A stretch of 64,000 nucleotides of DNA, from positions 1 to 64,000 of the forward strand of contig JADLSH010000165.1 of assembly GCA_016169945.1 (NCBI GenBank). Direction: 5' to 3'. Under the pieces are notes generated by a model, which worked only from the letters and a program-made list of their open reading frames with translations, was not told where the DNA came from and made no database searches. Positions within the stretch are counted from its first letter, which is position 1. Each line of letters begins with the position of its first letter. Position numbers and translations under genes: made by a program. The stretch comes from Trachythela sp. YZ-2020 (taxonomy: Eukaryota; Cnidaria; Anthozoa; Malacalcyonacea; Clavulariidae). Shown piece after piece: positions 21,640-32,989 of this stretch.

Positions 21640-23060
21640 AAGAACAAAGTTGTCGTTATTCAAGATATTGACATGTTTCAAACTCCATTTAGCTGGCAAC
21701 AAATTGCTTAAACTCGAAACTTGAAAACCTAGTGAGACCATTGTCTGATATGACTATTTTCGGAATACCGTGCCGAACCAAAATCGATTTAACGTGGGAT
21801 ATTATTAGTCAGAGGCTTGAGTGTTATTCAACGGACAAACTTCGGGGGTAATTCGAGAAGTAATCAACAATGACTAATGGCAAGTAATCTTTATCTTGTT
21901 CTACGTACGTATTATAACTAGATCCATACCTACTTTATACCATGGTTCGACAGGAACTTGGCATGTGAATCTCAAGAGGTTACTTCTTTGAGATTGCTGA
22001 TACTTGATGCACGCGGGGTTGTTGCATTGCGACACCATCTCAGAAATTTCACCATTGATCCCTGGCTAAAAATACAAACTTGTCGCGCTCTCACTTTGCA
22101 CTTCTCGATTCCCCGCCGCATATGCCCTTGGTCAAGTTTTTCTTTTATTTTCTTCCGCATGGTTGATGGTATAATAACGCGTTCTCCTTTAAAAATTAGC
22201 CCATCTACGACCGATAACTCTGTTCGATACTGATAATATGGCATTACATCTTTTCACAACATACTTTTGTTTTTGACCATCCATTTCAATATAACCTTTT
22301 GCAGGTTTTGAAGGTGGAATCATTCGCATTGAAAACTGGATCTTCTTCAATTGTCTTGTGTTATTGGTATGTGTGACAACAATATGTACTTGATAATCAA
22401 AAGACGGACGGTGTTTCTGGAGCGAAGAAGGCGAAAGGCTCGATAATGTATCAGCTACTGGAATAGTAGTACCAGGTGTAAAGACTAATTCAAAGTCATA
22501 TTTTTGTAAACTGAGCAGCATGTTGTATACGTGGAAGGTGATTTATCAATGTTCCGTTTCAGAATTGTTTGTAAGTTTGTAAGAGCTTTTGATCAGATTC
22601 AACAAGAAAAGACTGACCATACATATACTGATTAAAGTGTTCAGTTCCAAATACTGCTAAGTCTCTTTTTCAATTTGACTGTAATTTGCTCTGATTTAGT
22701 CACCATAACGCACTACCATAGTCATTAGCCACAGGACACCATATCTCATCATGTGCTTGGAGGATTACTGCACCCAATTACTGCACCTGGCACTCTTTAC
22801 AGTATACCAGTGACTGACAGAAACTTTAATGGGTAGCTTTGGGTCAAAATACTTCAACACTGGACTCAACAGTTAGTTGGCACAACAAAGAACTGGACTG
22901 GGTAAGCTTTATTGGCTTCATTTGTAAGAAAGGCGACACATTTACCTTTGACTGTAATATTTCCCCCATCATAAGCAGTTAAATTGACTTTGGTGTGATG
23001 TAACTTTGGTTTCTTCTGCAAGGGAGTATAACAATGGACTCATAAACCTGAGCTCCTGTA
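21640..23060 (-). pseudogene. Ty3/gypsy LTR-retrotransposon polyprotein relic
   Basis: On the minus strand the domains run in order. 23020-22870 has the protease-RT linker (LTAYDGGNITVKGKCV, YPVQFFVVPTN). 22860-22700 has the end of RT (LKYFDPKLPIKVSV, VILQAHDEIWCPVA). 22660-22430 has RNase H (FGTEHFNQYMYGQSFLVESD, YDFELVFTPG, ADTLS). 22250-22090 has the integrase zinc-binding region (KLDQGHMRRGIEKCKVRARQ). 21930-21640 has the integrase core (VIVDYFSNYPEV, VISDNG, WSLKHV). The main part of RT is deleted between linker and RNase H, stops and frameshifts are frequent, and no LTRs were recognised. Confidence 0.85.
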
Positions 23061-25416
23061 AGGTGCATGGTAATTGGTAAACAAACAGGTTTATAAGTTC
23101 AGTCCATCTAAGTATAAACTAAGTTAACCACGTACTGATGAATTGTTTTGTTAATCATTAAAGATGGAAGAGATTTGTTAGATTTCCTTCTTAGTTTGTT
23201 GCCACAGAGGTCTTGTGTGGCTTCAGGCTTCTTTGCCCAGACAATATAGACTGACCTTGCAAGTTGCAACAACACTTGTCAATCCATTTATAACCCAGTT
23301 ATGAATGTGATCGACTGACATCATGAATATGATCTACAGCCAGAACCCTGAGAGGTCTCAACAGGAGGTTCCCCATCACTATTGCTTATTCACAATCAAA
23401 GCTTTCTGCTGGCCCAACATTTTTCAATGCAACACATTAATTGAATAAACTCAGCTTCAGCTCTGGTCCAAAGATTTCCAAACTTTCCAAGAAACCACGA
23501 TATGTCCTATATTATACTGGCTGGTAGATTTTGGGCTCAGTTGTTGGGGTTCTGTGCACTCAGTCCCCCACGATGTGTGTGCCAAGACCCCAATGTCTAG
23601 AATCTGAGCCCAGTGTCTGAGCCTAGCAACTTTCCTGTATTTGTTAATTCTGAATTTAAGAAATTGTTCACATATCAAAATTGTTTGGCAAGACATAAAT
23701 TTCTCAATTTCATGAAAATTGAGGTGACACTTAGGGTGACTTAATATATTATGATCTTGAAGTGATGTCACAACGATCAAGGCCGGCCAGATCCACTGAC
23801 AGGCCCGGGCCAGGTTGGTGAAAGGATTGGGAATTTTTGAGATTATTAATATTAAAATTGCTCAAAGTATATTTGTTTTGTTTTATATATAGTTTAAAAA
23901 TATGGACCATTTGAAGAAACAGGAAATGTTGAAATTAAGAGCATAAAAATATATTAACTCAGATACTCAGTGTCTGTTTTCCCAGGCATTATAACTAAAT
24001 AACTTAGATTAGAGATATTCCAGGCCATATCATAGTGTATTTTACTGTTTGTCAATAACATTCTATGTTAATTCTGAATAATGTCTTAATGATAAATATA
24101 TGTAAATCACTAAATGTGGAGTAATTGAGTAACGCTGTACAGCACCATCAGTGAGTATTTATTGTAACTATCAAAGATATTTAGGAAAACCTGTTGTTGA
24201 AAAATGAAACGTTCAATTTGTATTCCATTCTTTTGCATCAGTTGTAAGAATTGAAATAACACATCTTGTTTTAAAAAAATATTGTCATCTTTTGCTTCTT
24301 TGATGTGCTTTAATCCACCTAAACGTTTTAATTTAAGCAGTATCTGTTGCAAACCAGTGGTTGCAAACACTGTTGTTAGACTTGCAATTATTAAGCAGTG
24401 GATGTTCACTCCAGTACTTCGAACCTTCAAATCCCGTTTTCCAACCGTGTTATGAAACCAAAACAAAGGGGAATATTTTGCTCAAAATACTTCTCGTGTA
24501 CTTCTATCCATGTGATAAGAGAATTGGTCCGATCAGAAACGTGTAAAAGGAAAAAAAACCTTCTCGCCACGGATTTATTATAAGATGCGTTATCCAGGCT
24601 ATATCCAGATCAGTGACTCTATCCCATTGCTCTATCCCGAGAACCTTTGCGCGTGTAGTAAGAAAAGTAGACACCAGTCTGTCAGTCCGCGCGCATTGCG
24701 GAATTTATTCATTTTTCGTTCATTCTTTGATAAAGTGACAAACCTCCAAGCACCACTAGGCAGTAAATATTTTAGATTTTGTGTTACACATAGAGCTCTT
24801 AAATAGATAGATATCGCTGAAACGCTCCTCTTAAATGTTGAGGAATAGAATGCTACACAACAAACATCAAATCGTAAATTGACCGCATCAAACTTACCGA
24901 TATATTGCCCGATATATTTCAATATTTTCGTAGAAATATTATAGCATACATTATCGTAGTTTATGATGGGGATTTCTGGTATAAGGTTATTAACATATGC
25001 TATTAAGGTGGCTCTCTGCATTTTTTAAAAGAGGGAAGATTTCCGTCTTCGATCCAAAATTTCCTACAACTATTATTTGTATAAAAATCAAAGAGTCTGA
25101 CTGATAATAGAGGGTGGTAAAGGGTATTTTCTTGAAGAGTGAATTGCTATTTTTATTTTTCGTGAAACGAGAAATGGCTGGCTAATTAATTTTCCGATGA
25201 ATAGTGATTTAGATAGTTCCGTGAATCGTGTAATGCTGAGTTTATTTAACGTGAAACGAGAATTCAAGTGCAATTTACCATGAATCGTGATTTCACAGGG
25301 GAGAAGAGAGGCGATATTTGTTATTATGCAAAACAAAAAAATATAGTACTTGAGATGTCCACAAAAGAGTATAATTTGTATAACGTCAAAGCCCTCATGA
25401 TAGTTCCGACTTTGAA
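23061..25416. other. No gene recognised
   Basis: Repetitive-looking, AT-rich DNA. Open frames at 23457-23780, 24110-24466 and 24632-25021 (all minus, 107-129 codons) do not resemble known families and have no supporting splice or motif evidence. 23780-23815 is a small GC-rich patch. 25140-25300 repeats CGTGAA(A/T)CG-type words. Confidence 0.35.
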
Positions 25417-25542
25417 TTTGAATTTGAATTTGAACTTTATTATCCATCTTAAGAATTAAAAATACAATGGATTTACATTTGGTCATAATAGAATAAGATC
25501 AATAATTACAGTTAAAAAGACTAAGATTAAAAAGACTAATTA

Positions 25543-26110
25543 TTAGATAAAGGGACAAAGTTGAATACTGTTATCAGATTTATATATATTTACTAGATCT
25601 TGCAATGAAAAATTGTTTGTGTCTCTCGGTTCTAGATAGAGGAGCTGTATAAGGAATTCTCTTTGTCTAAGTTCATATGGGTATCCTCTGAGGATGCAGG
25701 CAGCAGGGTATGGCAGGGATGGTTTGGTTCCGCTTGAATCCTTCCTGATCTCTCGGATAGTTACTTCAATTCGTCTGCTTCTTAAAGATGGCAAGCAGTC
25801 TTCTGTCCAAATCAAGAATTACCTCCAGACTTCTTGTCAGTACATGTTCAATTTCTTGTTGTAAATAATCTGGAAGTCCAGCCCATGCAGACGATGCATA
25901 CTCTAAATACTGGTCGAATTTTTTATATGTAAGTTGTCAATCCGACACTCTGTTGTTGGTAGTTGGGATTTCCTACACTGTCTAAGATGGTATAATCTCT
26001 TGTTTGCCTTACATGTGATTTGGTCTACATGGTCATTCCATTTAAGATCATTTTGACATGATACACCCAGAGCTTAAAACTGTTTACCCTTTCTACTTCT
26101 ACTTATCATC
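25543..26110 (-). pseudogene. C-terminal region of the retroelement ORF2
   Basis: After frame changes the minus strand reads NDLKWNDHVDQITCKANKRL, YHLRQCRKSQLPTT, YASSAWAGLPDYLQQEIEHV, LPSLRSRR and, at the end, YPYELRQREFLIQLLYL before the stop near 25543. This is the standard C-terminal layout of jockey/CR1-type ORF2 proteins. Confidence 0.7.
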
Positions 26111-26192
26111 ATTGATTTGGGATGCGCGAGGTAGGTGGTTCTGGTATTGAGTCTGAGAAACAAATCTCCACATATCCTACTTCAATTTCTCC

Positions 26193-26230
26193 CTGACGAA
26201 GGGCTTTTAACTCAGAAACGCCTGAAACGT
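26193..26230 (+). ncRNA. Hammerhead-ribozyme-like motif (candidate)
   Basis: CTGACGA at 26193-26199 is followed by AGGGC, a short loop, GCCT, and then GAAACGTC (26223-26230). AGG(G)C and GCCT can pair as stem II with one bulge, leaving the conserved CUGANGA and GAAA core strings in place. Penelope-like elements carry hammerhead motifs of this form. The piece sits in an insertion that interrupts the surrounding minus-strand retroelement. Stem I and stem III were not confirmed. Confidence 0.35.
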
Positions 26231-26428
26231 CGAGATTTTTGCTGTTTATATCTTTTAGGCACACGCGAAGCAACCCTCAATTTATTCTATATCATCTTTA
26301 GGCAATAATGAAGTAAATCAATTTGTCTTTATATGTCCGTGGCCGACGCTGAATTAAAGTCTGCCTACTACATATCATTTGTTTTCGGGTTCAAAGCTTT
26401 TCATTTTATTTGTGTTTTGCACATCCGC

Positions 26429-26617
26429 TTAACCCGTCAACAGCTTCTTCTTAAGCACGGAGCTGCACATACCCCTTTCAACAATCTGATACTGGGTGCA
26501 GTCGTCAGCATATTTGCACGTATTAATATTTACAAGATTAGGCACAGTATCCTCTAAATCGTTGATATGTACGTTAAACAAGGTGGGCGATATAACTGAG
26601 CCCTGTGGTACGCCCAA
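26429..26617 (-). pseudogene. Reverse transcriptase palm fragment
   Basis: The frame begins GVPQGSVISPTLFNVHINDL (motif B) and continues to TCKYADDCTQYQIVERG (motif C, YADD). Motif A was not found intact upstream; a deletion or frameshift lies between 26617 and 26890. After KKLLTG the frame ends where an insertion begins. Confidence 0.8.
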
Positions 26618-26889
26618 AGGACAAGGTTGTATTGATGATAGGACGCCCTTGTAAGTTAACTTGTCGTGTTCTTCCCACGGTTAAAAAGCTTCTGATGCCA
26701 TACGCCACAAAAGCAGTTTGCTGGACATTCATAGAGGCTAGTTTTTCTAATAGGAATGTTATGATTCCCTATTCACCAGATCAGAAGGCCTTTCGAAACT
26801 CTATAAATATGGCATGGACACCTTTTCTACCCGACTGAGTTAAATTGTCTGTGGCATTATATACCAGTTCTGTATGTCCATAGCAGATA

Positions 26890-27165
26890 TTAAAGCAGAA
26901 ACAATAGATCAGCCGCGAGTGAAAGCATGTTGATTACATTCTTTATGTTAAGATCCGATATATTTAATTGGTGAGTTTGAGTTTTTCTCAATAACCTTAG
27001 CCAATTGTGGAAGGACTGATATTTGTCTGAAGTCATTCTCCAACATCGCTTGGGTTCTGGAACTTTGGCAACTGGGGATATCAGCGCATGTTTGTATTGA
27101 CTTGGTACTTGCATTGTTTTATACTGGCAGTAAAAATATTGTGGACTACTGGGCGAGATCGTCAC
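26890..27165 (-). pseudogene. Reverse transcriptase N-terminal fragment
   Basis: VPSQYKHALISPVAKVPEPK matches the (W)K.A.I.PVPKV..P block that precedes the DFRPIS motif, here degraded to MTSDKYQSF. LLRKTQTHQLN corresponds to the following LAKVIEK block. It is one segment of the element spanning 25417-28040. Confidence 0.65.
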
Positions 27166-27339
27166 TTAAAAACGCTTAGCATTCAATCCACGCAGGAATT
27201 TTGTCTACTCCGGTCGATTTCCTGGGGTTTAAGGTGTCTTGAAGACAGTTCTTAACTTGTCGTCTTGTCAATGGATACAAAGGCAGCGGAGGTGTAGTAT
27301 TCCCTGAGTAATTGATCAATCTGGTTAATATCTAATTCT

Positions 27340-28040
27340 TTATCGAATTGGTAGGTAAATTTCCCAGGGATTTATAAAAGCCTGTTGTAATTTTTCAGCC
27401 AGTTCTAGTACATTATCATCTGATGTTTTACCCAATGAGTTATTTCCGTTGTTAATTTCTAAAAGTGAAAAGATGGACTTAAACCATTTAGATGAGTTTG
27501 TCGTGCGAATATCTTTTGCTTTTGATCTATAATAGGACGTTTTAGCCTTGGATATGAGTCTTGAAACGGTAACGCATAATTGTTCAGTATCGCAGATAAT
27601 CATTACGAGAGAGAAGGCACGCTGTCTAGCTTTAATTTTTATTTTGATGAAACGCTTGTCATCCAAGGTTTATCCGAAGGATGCGTTCTGACTGTTCTTT
27701 CGGGAATAGTTTCGTCCCATAGTATGAGCATAGTAGAAGTAAAAACTTTTACTTTCTCGCTATCTCTTCTGCGGCGTATACCTAAGACTTGATCTTCAGA
27801 AGTATAACTTTTCTACTTAGGACAGCTAAGTTTCCGGAGCGTCAAAGCCTTTACTCTCGTGTGGGGTAGGCTGGTAGTTTCTCTTTCTGTTTTGGTACGA
27901 GGAGAAGGCATTGGTGATCAGAATGCCCAAGTGGTGGCAGATGGAATGTAGGATTATAAATGTCTCGCATATTCGTCAGGACTTGATTTGTCAGGACACA
28001 TATTGTGATTTCTATTTCGATACAGATAAGTTAATTAAAC
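27340..28040 (-). pseudogene. Endonuclease C-terminal end and EN-RT linker
   Basis: Around 28030-27940 the minus strand reads NQVLTNMRDIYN and LPPLGHSDHQCLLL, the last endonuclease blocks with the catalytic SDH. After frameshifts come MTSVF/MDDKRFIKIKIKARQRAF and SYYRSKAKDIRTTNSSKWF, the usual linker with K-rich helix and WF pair. The linker frame is open for 108 codons. Confidence 0.7.
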
Positions 28041-28739
28041 ATGTTAGGGTACACATCATAAACAAATGCATTTAAATAGACATTCCCTTACGCTAAATAT
28101 AATAACTAAAAGGCACTCAGGTGGCACAGTAGCTCACTCTCGATGCGATCACTGTTTTATACAAGTCAGACTCTCTTTGTTTCTCAACCAACAATAATTG
28201 TCAAAAAATTGGATCTAAATGGGAAATGTACTACCTTTTAGAAAGTAACTAGGGGCACTTTGGTATTTCCTTTCTAGCTCATTCATGCACTGTGTTTTGT
28301 TGACAAATCCGTGTGAAGTGTGTGTCATAAAGCTTATACAGTGTGTTCTATATAAAGTCAAGGTGTGTAACACACCTAACAGTCATCAAGGTGTGCAAGA
28401 AAGGAGTTAGTACCAAAAAGAAGTGTAGTCCCCCAAAAGCTTACACCTTGGAGTGTGTCTGTGATAGCCCACCATCGTGTGTTTCTTACACACCAAGAGT
28501 GTGTTTTCGAACACACCAATTTTCTAAGTAATTACTACAGCGCTGTGCGGCTTAGTTTCAAAAAGCATTCAGCTAATAATGAATATCCCATTTCGAAATC
28601 GAACTCGAAGCTATTATTAGCATTAAAAAACAAGCATGCAATCGCCGTATTGTTGGAACAACTCGGTATGCGGTTATATTTGCCTAAATGGGGCATAGGC
28701 ATTATGGATAGGACTGATTTGATATATATATATATACAT
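28041..28739. other. No gene; cluster of GTGTGT dyads and a possible SINE scrap
   Basis: At 28112-28160 GGTGGCACAGTAGCTC resembles a tRNA-like A box but no B box follows. At 28361-28377 AGGTGTGTAACACACCT is a 17-base palindrome; 28443-28460, 28477-28493 and 28499-28516 are further dyads of GTGT/ACAC. 28722-28738 is a short TA microsatellite. Confidence 0.4.
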
Positions 28740-28985
28740 GTATGTCGCTTTTTAACATCTCGGGTAGATAAAGCATTAACGGATTAACCTGAAACTTAAA
28801 CGTTACTTAATAGTCTAGTAAGTTTGTAAAGCAGTATTTATCATAGTGAGTAAAAGTTGTTCTCAAGCTTGTACTCAGAAAATACTTCTGAATCCCAGTG
28901 CGGGGATCAACCCACGACCTCTTGGTTTCTGGATCGCGCTAACACCAATTGCGCCACCGAAAACTCAGGTGCTCGGCGAGGTCTT
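28740..28985 (-). mobile_element. tRNA-derived SINE or tRNA pseudogene
   Basis: On the minus strand from about 28978, GGTGGCGCAATTGGTGTTAG looks like a pol III A box (TGGCGCAATTGG), and about 35 bases on, GAGGTCGTGGGTTGATCCCC contains a B box (GGTTGATCCCC against consensus GGTTCGANNCC). The segment between would be the anticodon arm. The tRNA-like part is 70-75 bases and runs on into unrelated AT-rich sequence without a terminator, as in a SINE. The 3' end is not defined. Confidence 0.55.
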
Positions 28986-29270
28986 TGCGATCTGGTTCGA
29001 TAATGATGTTATGTCATAGGTCTCCCGAAAAAGTATTTTATTTTCTCGAAAATCCATAAAGTTGCCTCAAAATTCATTGCTTATCATTGTCTAGACCAAT
29101 CTGCTGTAAATCATCTATAATGCGTACTACATGAAGTTCCTACATATATCAATGCAAGTTACGCCTTGGTTGCGTACGTTGCTGATGTATATAATTTATA
29201 AAAGGTGCAAGAAAATGCCACAATTTACAGGGGTCATCGTAAGAAAAATTTAGCGCTGCCCATTTTTGCG

Positions 29271-29583
29271 GTGGAACAGGCAATGGGCCGCGAATTCCCT
29301 CGCGCGGGAGGGGGCGGAAGATATGTATTATTGGAGGGACTATAATGGCTCTACCAACGTGAGGAGTTGGTTCTGGGGGAATCCTCCCCCAGAAAATTTT
29401 GAAATCTAATATCTCTGAAACCGCATTTCCTGCATTCTGTGGGGGAGATTTTCATGGAAATTTCAACATTACAAGCTTTACAAACATTATAGTGCAATAA
29501 TCTAATATTCAACATTTGTTATATAAACATATTTAATTGAAAAGACTAGCAGGAGGGCCGCCCCCATTTCCTTCCTGTTCCAC
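29271..29583. mobile_element. Approximately 313-bp MITE with GTGGAACAGG ends
   Basis: GTGGAACAGG at 29271 and its complement CCTGTTCCAC ending at 29583 form the ends; the arms also share ATGGG(C/G)GC. Internal sequence near 29385-29450 resembles the right subterminal part of the hAT element at 32510-35644 (AAAATTTT.GAAATCTA, then GCATTTCCTGC), so it may be a hAT relative. No TSD was fixed. Confidence 0.45.
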
Positions 29584-30880
29584 TTGGAGAGAGCTATTAT
29601 GCTCAGCACTCTCTGGGGTTATCCCAACGATAAGTACCAGAATTTGTTAAATGTAAAAGTGTTGGTATATATTATCATAATATTACCATTAAACAATATA
29701 GTAAATAATGGAAAGTTTGGACACTTTTCGAGTTTGTAATTCAACATATTCTCTCTCCAGAACTTAATTTTTAGAACCTTGTGTATTTGGGTTTTAAAAC
29801 TACCCATTTACATTAAGACACCCATTTGGAAAATGGAAGGGCCTTAGGATGACCTGGCACATAGCCCATTTAAATTCGTTAAACTAACCGTATGTTTGCA
29901 AACAACTAATACTAGCTAGGTATTGTTTTTATTTATATTAATACATAAAAGCAGTGGTACATGAAAAATAATCAACTATTGATCGGCATTATATGCTAAA
30001 TACACCATTGACAAAATTAAGCTGCGCCAAATTTGTGGGAGAACGGGTTCGGTGAACTAAGAGTGACCAATATTTCTCTCTGGTCAGCCGGGACGACTCA
30101 TTCCTAGCCTTATGTTTCATCACGGGGTTATACCATGAGACCCCCGCTAGGAGAAACTGAATGCCTGGTGAAACGATGGAGCCCTGTCATCAAGGTCGCG
30201 ACGCTCTCCGACATTACCTGAACCAATGGGTGATAATCCCCATGGACAGTCCTTATACGATTCGACTGATTATATTTCCATGAAATAATGTCTATGGGCA
30301 ATGAAGTCTATGGGCAATAGAGTCTATGGGCAATGAAGTTGACCATTTGGAACACTTCGACCCCGAACCAAAAGCTTTATTCAACATCAACAAGTTTAGA
30401 TATATACAACATGATCATTCACAGCAATAAGTGATCGTGTTCTCTTGGATAATTATCAACATAGCTAAAACAAGACCACTTATCCAGCATATTTGATAAA
30501 GCAGAACTTGTTTCCGGCGATAAGATGGGAATTGATCGTTTGTTCTCTTGAATTACCCTGCATGAAAATAACTATATATTAAGATAGATAAATATATCGT
30601 TACATTAGATTAGTTCCTCCCAACATGTAAAATGAAATTAAATATTAACACGGAAATTTCGTGTTTATTCAGTTGAAACATTCGGCAAATTGGCTTGCTT
30701 GACGTTTATATAGCGCTGGCACATATGTTGTCATTGAAATTTTGATTGTAGTAGGGGTCATTCACGATTGGCTGAGAGCAAATTCCATTCGTATTGCACG
30801 ATGTCTGGACATCACTGAACTTTGATCAGAAATATTTTCTTGTAAGTTTAGTGGGTGTTGACAGACTTTTCCCACTTGTT
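29584..30880. other. No gene; contains a GC-rich block and a 16-bp tandem repeat
   Basis: About 30040-30260 is distinctly GC-richer than its surroundings and has no recognised coding frame. 30291-30339 holds three tandem copies of a 16-base unit, TCTATGGGCAATGAAG, with one variant base (A/G) and small changes. Confidence 0.4.
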
Positions 30881-31245
30881 GGATAGTAAAACAAACCTCA
30901 ATTTAATGTGTTGTTTCATTAACTTAAATTATACATTGTGATCTATAAATTGGCTAATTTTTGTCTGAATTTTGTCAAAACTATGTGGGAAACGTGAAAC
31001 AGATGAAAAGATGGGATATTTGATAGTCTAGAGACTATGCTGCTGCAGACAAGTGAAGCGAATTGAAAGAACTGTTTCTTTTTGCATATATAATGTACAA
31101 AAATGATATAAAAATAAAGAAAGTATCTAACTAGTTTTTGTTTTCGAACTCTGTTCTGAGAAATTGTTTATATGTTTTCAGGCATTTGGCGCTTCGTTTA
31201 AATGTTTGTTTGGCTTTCGATTGATTATATTTCAACTGAAAAGGG
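30880..31245. repeat. Left arm of a long inverted repeat
   Basis: Matches the reverse complement of 36465-36960 in several blocks and in order: AATTTTGTCAAAACTAT, GAAACGTGAAACAGATGAAA, GTTCTGA(G)AAATTGTTTAT and TGTTTGTTTGGCTTTCGAT. The right arm has about 60 extra bases near its outer third. The arms enclose the whole retroelement/hAT nest. Confidence 0.6.
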
Positions 31246-31529
31246 CAGTTTGGAGACGACTTCAAGTGGCAGCCTGCAATCTGCATGCCATAATAAAAAC
31301 ACCCCTAAAAAAGTATTTTGGCCATTTGTAATGTTTAGTACCCAGCTCAAGTGGCATGGAACAGGGAGCTAGGGGCACTTTAAGTTCTCTTCAAAGTGCT
31401 TACACAAGTTCTCTTCAAAATTACAAAACAATGGAAAAAGTGCCCTTTTCTAATAGAGAAAGTGCCCTTAGACAAGTGCCCTTTGGCTTGAAGTTGCTTC
31501 CCGCCTATGACCATATGACCCCACAAATA
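31246..31529. other. Short non-coding spacer with repeated AAGTGCCCTT words
   Basis: Between the inverted-repeat arm and the retroelement, AAGTGCCCTT-type words occur three times in 31435-31485, and the complementary GGGGCACTTT occurs at 31371 and also at 28250. They may be subterminal repeats of a lost DNA transposon. Confidence 0.35.
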
Positions 31530-32501
31530 TAATCCAAGAAAGCCCACGGTCCCGACGGGATACCAGCATGGGTACTAGAAAATGCAGATCTCCTCGAGCT
31601 TCCTGTCAAAGAGATTACCCCAAACTGCTCATATCGGGAATGTTGGGTCCCTAAGCATGGAAGGCCGGTGTTGATAACTATCCCCAAACGAAACCCATAA
31701 CCGTTATTTGCGTCCAATATCTGACGCCTATTCTTTCGCAAACTGGCCGAAGACTTTATGGTCGAACGACACTTAAAACCTGCGGTATTGGCTAAGATCG
31801 ATACAAGGCAATTTGGATCATCCTAACTCAAACACAACGTATGCCTGATTAACTCTTTGCACTCTTGGGAACAAAAGCAATGACGGCAACAGCTTTCTCT
31901 ACAAATCAGGTAATCCTCTTCGATTTTCGTAGAAAGCCTTCATGTTTATGATGAGCCGTCATATTCTGTCGGCTGAACTGTTAAATACGATGTGTATATT
32001 CAAAACCTGTATTGCACTGGATTTTAACTTTCATACAGACCGTAGTCAAAGAGTCCAAATTGAGCGACGAATGTTTTCTGAATGGAAAACCGTACTAGCA
32101 GGTGTCCGCAGAAACAAAACTAGGACCTTGGCTCTTCCTGTTATGATGAATGACCTCGACATTAACGGTGACGTGAGCCTTTGGAAATACGTTGACGACT
32201 CAACCATGTCCGAAGTCGTAGCTTACAGATCAACTAGCGCAATGCGGGTTCATGTTGATAAGAGTTTATGAAATCTACGCTTGACCGTATGCAATAAGGG
32301 ATACAAGTGCAAGGAACTGCGAATTGGCTTTTCAACTGTCCGGCGAATTTCGTACTAGTCGTTGTTAACAATAAAGATATTGATGTGGTTCCGTGTGCAA
32401 GAAACTACAGGCCTGCTCCGACAGACGTCTTAAATGGAACTTTTACATATAGAATCTTATGCCAAAAAGGCTTCATCTCGTTTATACTTTGAGACAATTG
32501 G
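31530..32501 (+). pseudogene. Jockey/CR1-type retroelement RT, left part (split by hAT insertion)
   Basis: Frame-hopping translation: KKAHGPDGIPAWVLEN near 31540, LRPISDAYSFAKLAEDFMVE near 31710, KPAVLAKIDTRQFG near 31780, FDFR near 31920, MFSEWKTVLAGV near 32070, then MMNDLDINGDVSLWKYVDDS near 32145-32205 (motif C as YVDD), and KELRIGFSTVRR near 32310. These blocks belong to a jockey-type family widespread in cnidarians. Motif B (PQGT.LGP) is garbled to RRNKTRTLALP. The ORF breaks off at the hAT insertion and continues at 35653. Confidence 0.75.
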
Positions 32502-32509
32502 GAAACGAG
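32502..32509. repeat. 8-bp target-site duplication GAAACGAG (left)
   Basis: GAAACGAG stands directly before CAGTGGCGTAGCT at 32510 and again at 35645-35652 directly after AGCTACGCCACTG. Both copies are perfect, and eight bases is the hAT TSD length. Confidence 0.9.
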
Positions 32510-32989
32510 CAGTGGCGTAGCTAGCGAGTCCTTGTCCCCGCCAGCGGGCGGACTAAAAATTTCCAAAAATAATGAGGAAATGTTTTATAGTGAAACCAAA
32601 ATCACAACTTGCTTATTCTGAAAATTTAAATATTAATTATGCTCATTTTTCAGTGCTTTCATTTGTTATTTATTTAAATTTTACGCAATGTTGCTGTCTG
32701 CTCTTTGACCTCTTTATTGCCTAGCAACTGAAACCCAGAATTAGCTAATTTACACGCAATTTATTGCTTACGTAATTCGTGTAATCGCATATCTCGTGTT
32801 CCGCTGATATTCATATGGCGGGATATGCAATACTATTTTATACAAGAAATTCTGGTTTCTGGTTGGATAATTGGCGTAGCGCATGCCCAGAACGGCTGTT
32901 TTTAATGCCGAAGTCCCGCTAATTTATAAAGGCGGAGGTTGTTAATATTCAGCCTTTCTCGCGAAGCTTTCTGCGTGAGTATTCATGAC

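Larger units (their letters stand above)
25417..28040 (-). mobile_element. CR1/jockey-type non-LTR retrotransposon, decayed, with AAATTC-type tail
   Basis: Minus-strand order: endonuclease C-terminal part (about 28040-27870, VLTNMRDIYN and LGHSDHQCLLL), linker (27740-27340, KPWMT, IKIKARQRAFSLG, SYYRSKAKDIR), RT start (27110-26900, YKHALISPVAKVPEPK), RT motif B and C block (26617-26429), C-terminal region (26110-25543), and a tail of repeated AAATTC units (25417-25440). It represents a different family from the elements at 5-13 kb. An interruption at about 26130-26420 separates RT from the C-terminal region. Confidence 0.8.

Noticed and set aside
24110..24466. 118-codon open frame on the minus strand
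   Set aside because: Composition looks protein-like but no family was recognised and neighbouring frames of similar length exist, so it is not called a gene.
28112..28180. A second tRNA gene or SINE
   Set aside because: An A-box-like string is present but no B box or foldable arms follow at the right distance.
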